A DNA stretch of 64,000 nucleotides from Mycobacteriales bacterium (GCA_040902655.1 JBBDWV010000052.1:7804-71803); one strand, 5' to 3'; positions 16,271 to 25,039 are shown, counted from the stretch's first letter. Numbers and translations: made by a program. Notes: generated from the letters alone by a model not told the origin.

Positions 16271-16690
16271 TCACGTGTAGCGGCGGCGCGCACCTCCGCG
16301 GGCACTGCGGCGGTCCGTCAGGCTCTTGGCGAAGATCTCAGCGTGGGCGAGTTGTGTCCGTAGCGCCTCGACGCGCTGGTCGGCCAGCTCGCGGTACATC
16401 ACCAGGCGCTCGCGCAGCGCGGACTGCTGCGCCGCCGGAGTGGCCGGGTCGTCGAGCTGGTCGACCGTGGTCAGCAGGTCCCGCATCTCCTCGAGCGTGA
16501 AGTCGAGCGGCTTCATCCGCTTGACGAGCTCGAGCCGCTCGATGTCGCCATCGGTGTACAGCCGGAAGCCACCGCTGGTGCGTGCCGAGGGCGGGACCAG
16601 TCCGACCTCTTCGTACCAGCGGATCGTGCGCAGACTGAGCCCGGTGCGCTCGGCGACGTCGCCGATCTGCACGTGCGCGGCGTCGCTCAT
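16271..16690 (-). CDS. MerR family transcriptional regulator
   Basis: 139 residues. The winged helix is IGDVAERTGLSLRTIRWYEE followed by VGLVPPSARTSGGFRLYT, at residues 8-47. A coiled coil of about 60 residues (LREMRD-like helix, then LRERLVMYRELADQRVEALR) and a basic C-terminus follow. No cysteine metal site is present, so it is not a metal-sensing MerR. It is the last gene of a minus-strand group with the adenylate kinase and an unknown gene. A MerR-like dyad at 17715-17734 in front of that group suggests autoregulation. Confidence 0.93.
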   Translation of the reverse strand: MSDAAHVQIGDVAERTGLSLRTIRWYEEVGLVPPSARTSGGFRLYTDGDIERLELVKRMKPLDFTLEEMRDLLTTVDQLDDPATPAAQQSALRERLVMYRELADQRVEALRTQLAHAEIFAKSLTDRRSARGGARRRYT

Positions 16691-16784
16691 CCTGCGCTCC
16701 TCCCGGGTGCCGTTGCCGTCCTTTCCGGGGCTATCGTCGTGTGAGGGTGGAGCCGGAGCGCTCGGCGCCGCGGAAGCATCCGCA

Positions 16785-17363
16785 TCAGGACGCCAGCCGC
16801 CGGCGCAGCCGCCACTCCTGCAGGCTCCGCACGACTGCGGTGCCCACGTCTTCGACGGGCGCGTCCCCGTCCACGACGATCAGCTGCTGGTGCTGCGCGT
16901 ACCAGTCGAGCATCGGGAGGGTCTGCGAGCGGTACACCGCCAGCCGGTGATCGATGACGGCAGTGCTGTCGTCTTCGCGGCCACGGGCGAGCAGCCGCTC
17001 GGTCAGCACGTCGTCGGGGACGTCGAGGTGGACGACGACCTCGACCGAGGCGCCGCTCGCGCCGAAGACGCGGTCCACCGTCACGGCCTGCGCGAGCGTG
17101 CGCGGGAATCCGTCGAGCACGTATCCGCCACGGGAGCCGGCCAGCACGAGCGTGGAGCGCAGGATCTCGACGATGACGTCGTCGGGCACCAGGTCGCCGC
17201 GCGCGACGGCGTCGCGTGCGGCGGCGCCGGCGGGGGTGCCAGCCGCGATGCTCTGCCTCACCAGGTCGCCGCTCGCGACGTGAGGCACGTCGAGCTGGTA
17301 GGCAAGCAGCGCCGCCTGGGTCCCCTTCCCGGCTCCGGGCGCTCCCGCCAGCAGCACTCTCAT
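16785..17363 (-). CDS. Adenylate kinase, short (LID-less) type
   Basis: 192 residues, a nucleoside monophosphate kinase converting ATP + AMP to 2 ADP. The P-loop is GAPGAGKGTQAAL at residues 7-15, the AMP-binding region VASGDLVRQSIAAGTPAG, then GYVLDGFPRTLAQA and the LARGREDDSTAVIDHRL lid segment without the long LID insert. The main actinobacterial adk is normally beside secY in the ribosomal-protein region, so this is probably a second copy. It overlaps the upstream gene by four bases (ATGA), indicating translational coupling, and is 94 bp ahead of the MerR gene. Confidence 0.94.
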   Translation of the reverse strand: MRVLLAGAPGAGKGTQAALLAYQLDVPHVASGDLVRQSIAAGTPAGAAARDAVARGDLVPDDVIVEILRSTLVLAGSRGGYVLDGFPRTLAQAVTVDRVFGASGASVEVVVHLDVPDDVLTERLLARGREDDSTAVIDHRLAVYRSQTLPMLDWYAQHQQLIVVDGDAPVEDVGTAVVRSLQEWRLRRRLAS

Positions 17364-17626
17364 CGGGGCTCTCCTTCTCTCGTGGTCGGCGACAGGCGCA
17401 GCCAGCCTCGTCGCGATCGCCTGGTCGTCGAGGTCTGCTCGGGCGGGAGGTGCTCCGGGATCTCCAATCCCGCCGTGGTGCGGACGTCCTCGGCCAGCCA
17501 GCGGTCGCCGCCCGCACACGGCACGCGGCGCTCGACCCTTTGGACCGAAGCCCGCGGGACCGTCGACACGCGCAGCCACGCACCGCCCTCGCGACGCTCG
17601 GCGACGAACACCTGCGAGTCCGACAT
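17360..17626 (-). CDS. Small hypothetical protein coupled to adenylate kinase
   Basis: At least 88 residues, beginning MSDSQVFVAERREGGAWLRV and ending in a basic TTRRSRRGWLRLSPTTREG stretch; contains one Cys. Protein-like sequence (RFVLHDSVRTVEADRV) extends upstream of ATG 17626 to about 17690. There AGGAGG (complement of 17692-17697) is followed by ATC and ATT but no ATG/GTG/TTG, so a rare AUU/AUC start is possible. The stop overlaps the adenylate kinase start. No domain recognised. Confidence 0.6.
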   Translation of the reverse strand: MSDSQVFVAERREGGAWLRVSTVPRASVQRVERRVPCAGGDRWLAEDVRTTAGLEIPEHLPPEQTSTTRRSRRGWLRLSPTTREGEPR

Positions 17627-17714
17627 GACCCGGTCGGCCTCAACCGTACGAACGCTGTCGTGCAGGACGAATCGAATCGTGGTGATGCCGGACCTCCTCC
17701 ACCTCGTCGTCAAC

Positions 17715-17734
17715 CTACCGTAACGTGAAGGTAG
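17715..17734. promoter_or_regulatory. Putative MerR-type operator
   Basis: CTACCGTAACGTGAAGGTAG is a dyad with eight of ten pairs matching. The ACGT-centred, ACCTTCACGT-like half-sites resemble operators of actinobacterial MerR regulators. It lies upstream of the unknown/adenylate kinase/MerR gene group. Confidence 0.5.
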
Positions 17735-17854
17735 AGTGATGCAGGAGCAGGAGGAGGAGCCGATGGCGGGGGCAGGTCGCAGCAGCACCGGCCCCCTCGA
17801 CGTGCTCGCAGTCGAGCCACGGCCTGCGTCCGTGACCACGAAGGATTGTCAAAG

Positions 17855-19465
17855 GTGAGTGCGCTGGCCGACGTCGCCGCGGCGCCCGTCGAGGTGAGGG
17901 CTCAGGCCGCCCGCCGCCGTACCTTCGCGGTGATCAGCCATCCTGACGCCGGAAAGTCCACGCTGACCGAGGCGCTCGCGCTGCATGCGCACGTCATCGC
18001 CGAAGCCGGTCACATCCACGGCAAGGCCGGTCGCAGGAGCACGGTCTCGGACTGGATGGACATGGAGAAGGCCCGCGGCATCTCCATCACCTCCGCCGCG
18101 CTGCAGTTCTCCTACGGCGACTGCGTGATCAACCTGCTGGACACCCCCGGACACGCCGATTTCAGCGAGGACACCTACCGCGTCCTTGCCGCCGTCGACT
18201 GCGCTGTCATGCTCCTCGACGCAGCCAAGGGCCTGGAGCCCCAGACCCTGAAGCTGTTCCAGGTCTGCCGTTTCCGCCGCATCCCGATCATCACGGTCGT
18301 CAACAAGTGGGACCGTCCGGGACGCGCAGCGCTCGAGCTGATGGACGAGATCAGCGAGCAAATCGGCATGGAGCCTACGCCCCTGACGTGGCCGGTCGGG
18401 ATCGCCGGGGACTTCCACGGCGTGCTCGACCGGCGTGACCGGACGATGACGTCGTACACCCGCACCGCCGGTGGAGCGACCATCGCGCCCGAGCAGCAGC
18501 TGAGTTCGGACCAGGCGCTCACGCAGTACGGCGACGACTGGACGACGGCGCTCGAGGAGAGCGAGCTGCTGTCGGCGACCGGTGCCGACTTCGACCAGGA
18601 CAGCTTCCTGGCGGGCGACACGACGCCGGTGCTGTTCGCCGCGGCAGTGCTCAACTTCGGCGTCGGTCGGCTGCTCGACGAGCTCGTGCGCATCGCACCG
18701 AGCGCTGCGGAGCGACAGGACGAGCAGGGGCGGCCCCGGCCGGTCGATGCGCCGTTCAGCGCGTTCGTGTTCAAGATCCAGGCGGGGATGGACGCCCAGC
18801 ACCGCGACCGTCTCGCGTACGCCCGCGTCTGCTCCGGCGTCTTCGAACGCGGAATGGTCGTCACACACGCGGCATCGGGCAGGCCTTTTGCCACCAAGTA
18901 CGCCCAGCAGGTCTTCGGACGCGACCGGCAGACGTTGGACACGGCCTGCCCCGGCGACGTCATCGGGCTGGTCAACGCGACAGCGCTGCGCGTCGGCGAC
19001 AGTCTGTACCTCGATCAGCCGGTCGTCTTCCCGCCGATCCCGAGCTTCGCGCCCGAGCACTTCGCCGTCTGCCGAGCCCTCGACAGCGGCCGGTACAAGC
19101 AGTTCCGGCGCGGCATCGAGCAGCTCGAGCAGGAAGGCGTCGTGCAGGTCCTGCGCTCGGACCGCCGCGGAGACCAGGCACCCGTCCTCGCTGCTGTGGG
19201 TCCCATGCAGTTCGAGGTCGCCCAGCACCGCATGGCCGGGGAGTTCTCCGCTCCCGTCGAGCTGTCGCCGCTGGAGTACAGCATCGCGCGGCTGACCGAT
19301 GCCGCGTCCGAACCTGTCCTGAACCGCGAGAGCGGTGTGGAGGTCCTCACCCGCGCCCACGACGGAGCACTGCTCGCGCTCGTCGCCGGCAAGTGGCGGC
19401 TGCAACGCCTGCACCGCGACCACCCAGACCTGGCGCTGGAACCGCTCATCGCTGCCACCGATTGA
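17855..19465 (+). CDS. prfC: Peptide chain release factor 3
   Basis: A 536-residue GTPase that recycles RF1/RF2 from terminated ribosomes. G1 is SHPDAGKSTLTEAL, with the switch I region WMDMEKARGISITSAA. G3 is DTPGHADFSED and G4 is NKWDRPG. The later EF-G-like domains include FKIQAGMDAQHRDR and GPMQFEVAQHRMAGEF, all RF3 hallmarks. GTG 17855 is preferred because AAGGA is nine bases upstream; TTG 17846 is also in frame. The gene is divergent from the MerR/adk group. A run of three small genes follows. Confidence 0.96.
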   Translation: MSALADVAAAPVEVRAQAARRRTFAVISHPDAGKSTLTEALALHAHVIAEAGHIHGKAGRRSTVSDWMDMEKARGISITSAALQFSYGDCVINLLDTPGHADFSEDTYRVLAAVDCAVMLLDAAKGLEPQTLKLFQVCRFRRIPIITVVNKWDRPGRAALELMDEISEQIGMEPTPLTWPVGIAGDFHGVLDRRDRTMTSYTRTAGGATIAPEQQLSSDQALTQYGDDWTTALEESELLSATGADFDQDSFLAGDTTPVLFAAAVLNFGVGRLLDELVRIAPSAAERQDEQGRPRPVDAPFSAFVFKIQAGMDAQHRDRLAYARVCSGVFERGMVVTHAASGRPFATKYAQQVFGRDRQTLDTACPGDVIGLVNATALRVGDSLYLDQPVVFPPIPSFAPEHFAVCRALDSGRYKQFRRGIEQLEQEGVVQVLRSDRRGDQAPVLAAVGPMQFEVAQHRMAGEFSAPVELSPLEYSIARLTDAASEPVLNRESGVEVLTRAHDGALLALVAGKWRLQRLHRDHPDLALEPLIAATD

Positions 19466-19513
19466 CCCGCACCGCATGCCCGACCGGGCCGGCACGACAC
19501 CACAGGAGGCCAC

Positions 19514-19762
19514 GTGCCCACCTTCCGTCTGGAAACCCACGACGGACAGCACGACACCATCGAGGCCAACCGCCTCGACATCACCGACGACCAGGTCGTC
19601 TTTCTCCAGCGGCGCGAGGCTGACTGGCGCGCTGTGGCGACCGCAGAGCTCACTGACGTACGTCGCGTCGAACGCCGCTTCACCGAGGCCGACGGCCGCC
19701 GCCGCTACGTTCCCGACAAGAACGTCGCGGCAGCACTGCAGTCCGCCGGGTGCCTGCAGTGA
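19514..19762 (+). CDS. Small hypothetical protein, first of three coupled genes
   Basis: 82 residues beginning VPTFRLETHDGQHDTIEANR; the pattern of beta strands (VVFLQRR, WRAVATAELTDVRRVERRF) suggests a compact beta-rich fold. CAGGAGG precedes the GTG at 19514 with good spacing. Its TGA overlaps the GTG of the next gene. No known domain seen. Confidence 0.75.
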   Translation: MPTFRLETHDGQHDTIEANRLDITDDQVVFLQRREADWRAVATAELTDVRRVERRFTEADGRRRYVPDKNVAAALQSAGCLQ

Positions 19763-19995
19763 CAGCTGTGGCTGTCCGCTCCGGCGGAACGGATTCCCGC
19801 CGATCCGTCCAGATCGACGAGGACGAGCTGGCGTCGGCGACGCGCAGCGCCCGGCTGATGCTGCAGCCCGGCAGCACATACACCTTCGGCGCGTACCGCG
19901 AGGCCGCGACACTCGCGCGCTTCGTCCTGTCCCTCGACCGTCCGCACCACCACGACGAACCATCCGCTTTCACACCTGACCGGAGCTCCGCATGA
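19759..19995 (+). CDS. Small hypothetical protein, second of three coupled genes
   Basis: 78 residues (VTAVAVRSGGTDSRRSVQID..., later LMLQPGSTYTFGAYREAATL). GTG 19759 overlaps the previous stop (GTGA) and its own stop overlaps the following ATG (ATGA), so the three genes are translationally coupled. An in-frame GTG at 19750 is an alternative start. Function unknown. Confidence 0.65.
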   Translation: MTAVAVRSGGTDSRRSVQIDEDELASATRSARLMLQPGSTYTFGAYREAATLARFVLSLDRPHHHDEPSAFTPDRSSA

Positions 19996-20222
19996 CGCAC
20001 GACACGTACGTGTTCAAGACCAGTCGACTGGAGATCGCCGACGCCATCGGTGACCGCTTCACCGGAGACGCCAAGACGCGCGAAGAGTTGGTGGAGCTCG
20101 CCAAGGAGGGGCACGCCTCCAGCGAGGTGCTGCTGGCGCTGTCGTCGCTGCTGCCCGACAAGCGCTACGGCGGCTTGCGCGAGCTGTGGCCCGACCTCCC
20201 CGACCTGCCCGTCGAGGGATAG
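19992..20222 (+). CDS. Small protein, DUF2795-like
   Basis: 76 residues. IADAIGDRFTGDAKTREELVELA, then SSEVLLALSSLLPDKRYGGL, fits the pattern of small actinobacterial DUF2795 proteins (helix, turn, helix, PDR/KxY motif), though I cannot confirm by alignment. It overlaps the preceding gene by four bases (ATGA) and lies 12 bp before the methyltransferase gene. Confidence 0.6.
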   Translation: MTHDTYVFKTSRLEIADAIGDRFTGDAKTREELVELAKEGHASSEVLLALSSLLPDKRYGGLRELWPDLPDLPVEG

Positions 20223-20234
20223 GCGCACGAGGAG

Positions 20235-21230
20235 GTGGCCGCCAAGCAGCCGCCGCGCCCCGCCGGGGGGGGCGCGGCCCAACTGGCGCGCACCGGAGCG
20301 CGCGCCCTACTTGCGCGGCTTCCGGCGCCGGTTGCGGACGGGGCGCGGCGCATGAGGTCAGCGGTGGTACTCCGGATCGACCAGCGGGCCAGGCGCGCCC
20401 GGGTCGCGTGGGAGGTTCCGGTCGGTGACCGGCGGACCCGGCAGTGGCCGGAGGCCGCGGTCGCCTCGACGACCGCGAAGAGCGCGCAGTGCAACGTCTG
20501 CGGCTGGCACGGCGCGGCGTTCGGTGGTGTGGAGCACTGCGAATCGGCGACGTGCCCGGTATGCGGCTCGATCGCCCGCGACCGGTTCTTGTACTGGTGC
20601 TGGACGCAACGGACGAGCTATGACCCGAAGGCGGTCGTGCTGGAGACCTCGCCCCGCCTCGACGGCACCTACCGCGCGAAGATGTGCGACCGCGTCAGCT
20701 ATCTGTGCAGCGACTTCGACCAGGCGGCACACGCCGGCCAGGTCGTCCTGGACCTGCAGCAGATCGACCTGCCCGATGCCAGCATCGACCTCGTCCTGAC
20801 GCCGCACGTCCTCGAGCACGTCCCGGACACCGACCGGGCGCTGTCCGAGCTGTTGCGCATCCTCAGGCCAGGCGGGCACGTGCTGCTGCAGGTGCCGTTC
20901 CTGCAGTCCCGGACCGGCCGGCCGCCGGTGCCGGAGTATCACGGCGACAGCACGCTGGTGCACTGGCGCTTCGGCTGGGACCTGGCCGCCCGGACTCGCG
21001 GGCACGGCTTCGAGACCGACGTGCTGGTCACGAGCGAGCTGAGCGACGCCGTCACGCAGGGTCGGTCGTTCTCCTACGCCGGGTCGGACTGCGACGTGCA
21101 CGACCTGCTCAGCGGTGCGACCGGCGTCGAACTCACGCCGGTGGCCGACGCGGAGCAGGCCGCTCGGCACGGCTTCCGCCCTGCCTTCCTGTTCATCACC
21201 CTGCACCTGCGCAAGGCTGACCCAGCATGA
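20235..21230 (+). CDS. Class I SAM-dependent methyltransferase with N-terminal zinc ribbon
   Basis: 331 residues from GTG 20235. A C4 zinc ribbon (CNVCGWHG...CPVCGS) at about residues 85-113 precedes a Rossmann methyltransferase fold: VVLETSPRLDGTY, SIDLVLTPHVLEHVPDTDRAL (post-motif II) and LLRILRPGGHVLLQVPF (motif III). Methyltransferases of this layout act on small molecules or glycans; the substrate is unknown. The first 39 residues are low-complexity and include an eight-G run (20265-20272) prone to slippage. ATG 20352 is a plausible alternative start. The AGGAGG at 20230 abuts GTG 20235 too closely to be its ribosome-binding site. Confidence 0.8.
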   Translation: MAAKQPPRPAGGGAAQLARTGARALLARLPAPVADGARRMRSAVVLRIDQRARRARVAWEVPVGDRRTRQWPEAAVASTTAKSAQCNVCGWHGAAFGGVEHCESATCPVCGSIARDRFLYWCWTQRTSYDPKAVVLETSPRLDGTYRAKMCDRVSYLCSDFDQAAHAGQVVLDLQQIDLPDASIDLVLTPHVLEHVPDTDRALSELLRILRPGGHVLLQVPFLQSRTGRPPVPEYHGDSTLVHWRFGWDLAARTRGHGFETDVLVTSELSDAVTQGRSFSYAGSDCDVHDLLSGATGVELTPVADAEQAARHGFRPAFLFITLHLRKADPA

Positions 21231-21268
21231 CCGTGCGTCTGCTGTGACCACGTCGGAGATCACGTCGA

Positions 21269-21284
21269 GTGGTGACGTCATCAC
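21269..21284. promoter_or_regulatory. TGACGTCA-centred dyad upstream of helicase
   Basis: gtggtgacgtcatcac has seven of eight pairs matching. It lies about 75 bp before the HelD-like gene. A possible operator; the rifampicin-associated element known upstream of some helR genes was not found. Confidence 0.35.
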
Positions 21285-21357
21285 AGCGAGAAGGGCCGAG
21301 GCGACCGCTGTGTCCGGTGTCACCGGGTCGCGGCAACCAACCTGACGTGAGGGCAGA

Positions 21358-23442
21358 ATGAGCGAAGGGCAGCACGGGAGAGACGCCGTCGGCGCGGCTC
21401 AGCACGCGCCAACCGTCTCTCGCGCGACACGACTAGACGGCGACCTGTCCGCTGAGGTCACGCACCACGACCGGGTGCGCGCGGCCATTGCCGCCATGCG
21501 TCGCAGCGTGGTTGACGTCGTGGACGGTTTCCACGCCGACTTCGAAGAGGGCAAGAAGAACCGGTTCGCCCATGACGCAGGCCCGGACTACCTGCTCGGG
21601 GTCGCGATGGCGGACTACCGTATCGCCCGCCTCGAGGGCCTCGCCGATCTGGACGTTCCGCTGTTCTTCGGCCGACTCTGGCTCGACTCCGGAGAGGACT
21701 ACCACCTGGGGCGCCGCCACGTCCGGGACGAGTCCGACCGTTCCCTCCCGCTCGTCGTCGACTGGCGAGCACCGGTCGCCCGCCTGTACTACCAGTCCTC
21801 GTCCCACAACCGCCTCGACGTGGCGAAGCGACGCCGCTTCGGCTTTCGCGGAGGCACGCTCACCGGGTTCGAGGACGAGGACCTGCGGGCCGGGCAGGAG
21901 TTTGTCTCGGACATCCTCGTCAACGAGATCGAACGACCGCGCACCGGGCCGATGCGTGACATCGTCGCCACGATCCAGCCCGAGCAGGACGCGCTCATCC
22001 GGCGCGACGTCGACACGAGCCTGTGTGTCCAGGGAGCACCCGGAACGGGCAAGACCGCGGTCGGTCTGCACCGGGTGGCGTGGCTGCTCTACACCTTCCC
22101 GAACAAGCTCGCGAGCACCGGGATGCTCGTCATCGGCCCGAACGACAGTTTTCTGCGCTACGTCGCCAGCGTGCTGCCCACGCTCGGCGAGGGCGCAGTG
22201 CGCCAGGCCACCGTGGACCGCCTGATCGGCTCAGGGAACGTCCGCATCCAAGACACCGACGGGGTCACTGCACTCAAGCACGATGCCCGGATGGCAGTAG
22301 TGTGCGAACGGGCCGTGTGGAGCCATCTCGGCCACGTCGAGGACGATGTCGCCATCACGCACGCCGGCCGCACGTGGACGTTGTCTGCGGACATGATGCA
22401 GCAGTTCGTGCTCCAAGCGCGAAGCCGGACGCGGGGCTGGCACGACGGCCGCAAGGCCGTCGAGAGCGCCGTCATGAACGCCCTCAAGCGGCAGTACGAG
22501 GCTCGCACGATGCGGCAGGTCGACAGCCGCTGGCGGGCCGACCTCAAGCGCCACCCCTCCTTGAAGGCGTTGTTCGACGGACTGTGGCCGCACCTCACGG
22601 CCAAGCAGGTCCTGCGGCGGCTCTATGCAGATGCGGACTTCCGTGCGGCGGTCTGCTCCGGCCTTCTGGCTGCCGACGAGGCGGGCCTGCTCGCCCGCGG
22701 AGCCGGGCCGCTCAAGCTCTCGGCGGCGGACGTGGTGCTGCTCGACGAGCTGCAGGGCGCGATCCGCCCTCTGACCGCGGAGCAGCTGTTCGGCCACGTG
22801 GTCGTCGACGAAGCCCAGGACCTCTCCCCGATGCAGTGCCGCGCGATCGCCCGCCGGACCGCCAACGGCTCAATGACCGTCCTCGGTGACCTGGCCCAAG
22901 GCACGACACCCTGGGCCGCGACGGAGTGGACGACGCAGATGCAGCACCTGGATCACGCCGATGCAGAGTTCACCGAGATGACCACGGGTTACCGTGTACC
23001 GGGCGTCATCATCGAGGTGGCCAACCGCCTGCTGCGTCATCTCGGAGTCTCGGTCTCCCCGGCTCGCTCTCTCCGGGCCGACGGCACCGTCGAGGTGATC
23101 ACCGTCGATGACCTCGCCGCCGGGACCGCTGACGCCGTCGAGAAGGCACTCGTCAGCGACGGCATGGTCGGCGTGATCGCTCCCGACAGGCTCGTCGAGG
23201 CCCTGCGTCCAGCGCTGCCCGTGAGCGACCGCGTCGAACTGGTCGCCGCCACTGCGGCCAAGGGCCTCGAGTTCGATCACGTCCTCGTCGTCGAACCAGC
23301 CGAGTTCGCGTCCGTGCCCTCGTCCGCTGCAGACACATCCGACCGGAGGTGGCTCCGGCACCTGTACGTAGCAATCACCCGTGCCGTCTCGGCGCTCACG
23401 ATCGTGACGACTCAGCCGCTGCCGCCCGAGCTGGCCGAGTGA
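21358..23442 (+). CDS. HelD/HelR-like RNA polymerase-associated helicase
   Basis: 694 residues, UvrD/Rep superfamily I ATPase. The N-terminal coiled region (DGFHADFEEGKKNRFAHDAG) and DWRAPVARLYYQ are typical of HelD. Walker A is GAPGTGKTAVGLHR near residue 225, Walker B VVDEAQDLSPMQCRAI, and LYVAITRAVSALTIV near the C-terminus is helicase motif VI. HelD proteins remove stalled or inhibitor-bound RNA polymerase from DNA, and actinobacterial HelR gives rifamycin resistance. Which subtype this is cannot be told by eye. It stands alone with 127 bp upstream. Confidence 0.9.
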   Translation: MSEGQHGRDAVGAAQHAPTVSRATRLDGDLSAEVTHHDRVRAAIAAMRRSVVDVVDGFHADFEEGKKNRFAHDAGPDYLLGVAMADYRIARLEGLADLDVPLFFGRLWLDSGEDYHLGRRHVRDESDRSLPLVVDWRAPVARLYYQSSSHNRLDVAKRRRFGFRGGTLTGFEDEDLRAGQEFVSDILVNEIERPRTGPMRDIVATIQPEQDALIRRDVDTSLCVQGAPGTGKTAVGLHRVAWLLYTFPNKLASTGMLVIGPNDSFLRYVASVLPTLGEGAVRQATVDRLIGSGNVRIQDTDGVTALKHDARMAVVCERAVWSHLGHVEDDVAITHAGRTWTLSADMMQQFVLQARSRTRGWHDGRKAVESAVMNALKRQYEARTMRQVDSRWRADLKRHPSLKALFDGLWPHLTAKQVLRRLYADADFRAAVCSGLLAADEAGLLARGAGPLKLSAADVVLLDELQGAIRPLTAEQLFGHVVVDEAQDLSPMQCRAIARRTANGSMTVLGDLAQGTTPWAATEWTTQMQHLDHADAEFTEMTTGYRVPGVIIEVANRLLRHLGVSVSPARSLRADGTVEVITVDDLAAGTADAVEKALVSDGMVGVIAPDRLVEALRPALPVSDRVELVAATAAKGLEFDHVLVVEPAEFASVPSSAADTSDRRWLRHLYVAITRAVSALTIVTTQPLPPELAE

Positions 23443-23636
23443 GAGAACACCGATGACGAGCCCTTCCGATTCATACGGCCGGTGCTGCGGGAAGGTGCTC
23501 AACAAGCGCTGATGGTGGCAGCTGTCGTGCATCCAGAGCGGCGCCCTGACCGCCCGGACAATGCTGCGATGACGCCGGACCTATCCGGGACATCTGCCCA
23601 ATGCGACAGCAGGCAGCGGCAGGGCATGCTGGTCTC

Positions 23637-24464
23637 GTGGCACGGCCGGCAGTTCTCGTCACGGCCAGTGCGGTGGTGCTCGCCGCGCTGGTAGTCGCTG
23701 CGATCTGGGCCTTCCAGCGACAGCTGGTGTACCTGCCGGGCCGGGATCCGGTACCGCCGGCAGGGGCGGTCATCTCCGGAGCTCTGGACGTCGTACTCGA
23801 AACCGAGGACGGGCTGGAGCTCGGCGGGTGGTACCTACCTGTGGCGGCGGCCGGGGCGCCGGCCGTGCTGGTCGCCAATGGCAATGGCGGTTCTCGCGAG
23901 CTGCGCGCACCGCTGGCACGCGCCCTCGCTGACCGGGGCTTGTCGGTGCTCCTGTTCGACTACCGGGGATACGGCGGCAACGCTGGGAGTCCCAGCGAGC
24001 AGGGCCTGGCCCTCGACGTGCGCGCGGCTCGCCGGTTCTTGCTGGAGGTGGCCGGGGTGCCGGCCGACCGACTGCTGTACTTCGGCGAGAGCCTGGGCGC
24101 TGCCGTCGTGACCGAGTTGGCGACGGAGCACCCGCCGGCGGGGCTGGTGCTGCGGTCGCCGTTCGAGGACCTCGCCTCCGTCGGCAGCGTCCACTACCCG
24201 CTGCTGCCGGTGCGGGCCCTGTTGAAGGACCGGTACCCGGTCGCCCAGCACATCTCTGAGGTGAACACGCTGACGACGGTCATTTACGGCACTGCGGACT
24301 CGATCGTCCCCCCAGAGCAGAGCCGACGCGTGGCGGCCTCCGCAGCAGAGCTCCACCGCCTGGTGCCGATCAGCGGCGCCGATCACAACGACCTCGTCCT
24401 GATCGCCGGTGACGACGTCGCCCGAGCGGTCGTCGAGCTCATGGACGCCCGCCGGGCCGGATGA
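23637..24464 (+). CDS. Membrane-anchored alpha/beta hydrolase
   Basis: About 275 residues. A single N-terminal membrane span (VLVTASAVVLAALVVAAIWAF) leads to an alpha/beta-hydrolase domain similar to the ABHD13/17 group. It has the VLVANGNGGSRELR oxyanion region, FDYRGYGGNAGSPSE, nucleophile elbow GESLGAAVV, Asp in YGTADSIVPPEQ and His in GADHNDLVL. All three catalytic residues are present. GTG 23637 places the span at the N-terminus; ATG 23601 would add 12 residues. Substrate unknown; likely an esterase or thioesterase acting at the membrane. Confidence 0.9.
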   Translation: MARPAVLVTASAVVLAALVVAAIWAFQRQLVYLPGRDPVPPAGAVISGALDVVLETEDGLELGGWYLPVAAAGAPAVLVANGNGGSRELRAPLARALADRGLSVLLFDYRGYGGNAGSPSEQGLALDVRAARRFLLEVAGVPADRLLYFGESLGAAVVTELATEHPPAGLVLRSPFEDLASVGSVHYPLLPVRALLKDRYPVAQHISEVNTLTTVIYGTADSIVPPEQSRRVAASAAELHRLVPISGADHNDLVLIAGDDVARAVVELMDARRAG

Positions 24465-24598
24465 CGGCGAGAAATCCGTAGCGCCGCGAGCGCGAGGACT
24501 TGCTCCTTTGTCAGCTCACCTGTCTTGCCCGCCGCGATCGCAACCTGCACGGCCTCCGTCTCGCGGGCTGGTTCCCAAGACGCGCGGGCACGACTCAC
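24383..24598 (-). CDS. Possible small gene B overlapping hydrolase 3' end
   Basis: 71 codons from GTG 24598, which overlaps the stop of the frame at 24595-24753 (GTGA). The middle VQVAIAAGKTGELTKEQVLALAAL looks helical and protein-like; the last 27 codons are antisense to the hydrolase gene. No known family. Low confidence; may be part of the decayed patch. Confidence 0.25.
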   Translation of the reverse strand: MSRARASWEPARETEAVQVAIAAGKTGELTKEQVLALAALRISRRHPARRASMSSTTARATSSPAIRTRSL

Positions 24599-24753
24599 CG
24601 GTCGAACCCAACGCTCCTGACCACCCCGAGCTGACGCAGCGGGAGGCGTTTCTCGACGCGCCCGCGCCGCTCGATCTGTCGCTCCTCTTCGACGTTGAGA
24701 TGGGCCCTGTACCCCCTCGCTTGCCACTCGTGAACGGCGCGCTTGGCCGTCAC
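24595..24753 (-). CDS. Possible small gene A
   Basis: 52 codons from GTG 24753: VTAKRAVHEWQARGYRAHLN, then VEEERQIERRGRVEKRLPLR and QLGVVRSVGFDR. Composition is strongly charged and helical. Its stop overlaps the start of the next small frame, an arrangement seen in two-gene modules, but no ribosome-binding site is obvious. Low confidence. Confidence 0.25.
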   Translation of the reverse strand: MTAKRAVHEWQARGYRAHLNVEEERQIERRGRVEKRLPLRQLGVVRSVGFDR

Positions 24754-24899
24754 TATCGATGTGCAAGCACGAGATCGTGCAGGCCTCCGGTAGAGAGCGC
24801 CCATTGCTGGGTTACACCTCGTACGCGGAGGTCTCGGAAGCCGAACGAGGTTCGGAACCGCGCAGAGCGGCACCCCTCGTGCGGCGGCTCGTCGACAGT

Positions 24900-24971
24900 T
24901 GATCTTCTGGATGCTGGATTCGCAGCAGATGCGCCGGCGTGTCCGCTGCCGATCCAGCAACCAGAAGATCA
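24900..24971. repeat. 72-bp imperfect palindrome
   Basis: tgatcttctgg (24900-24910) and ccagaagatca (24961-24971) are perfect complements. Inside them gctggat (24913-24919) pairs with atccagc (24952-24958), and more pairing continues towards a GC-rich loop. It could be a terminator, a mobile-element end or a recombination site. No second copy is seen in the window. Confidence 0.6.
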
Positions 24972-25039
24972 CCAGGCCTGAAGATCTTGGTCCGGCCGCA
25001 CGTGAGTGGCCGTGCAGCCTCGTAGAAAGGTGCTGCGAG

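Noticed and set aside
21231-21357. Rifampicin-associated element upstream of the HelD/HelR-like gene
   Set aside because: No sequence resembling the known inverted repeat was found; only a TGACGTCA dyad is present.
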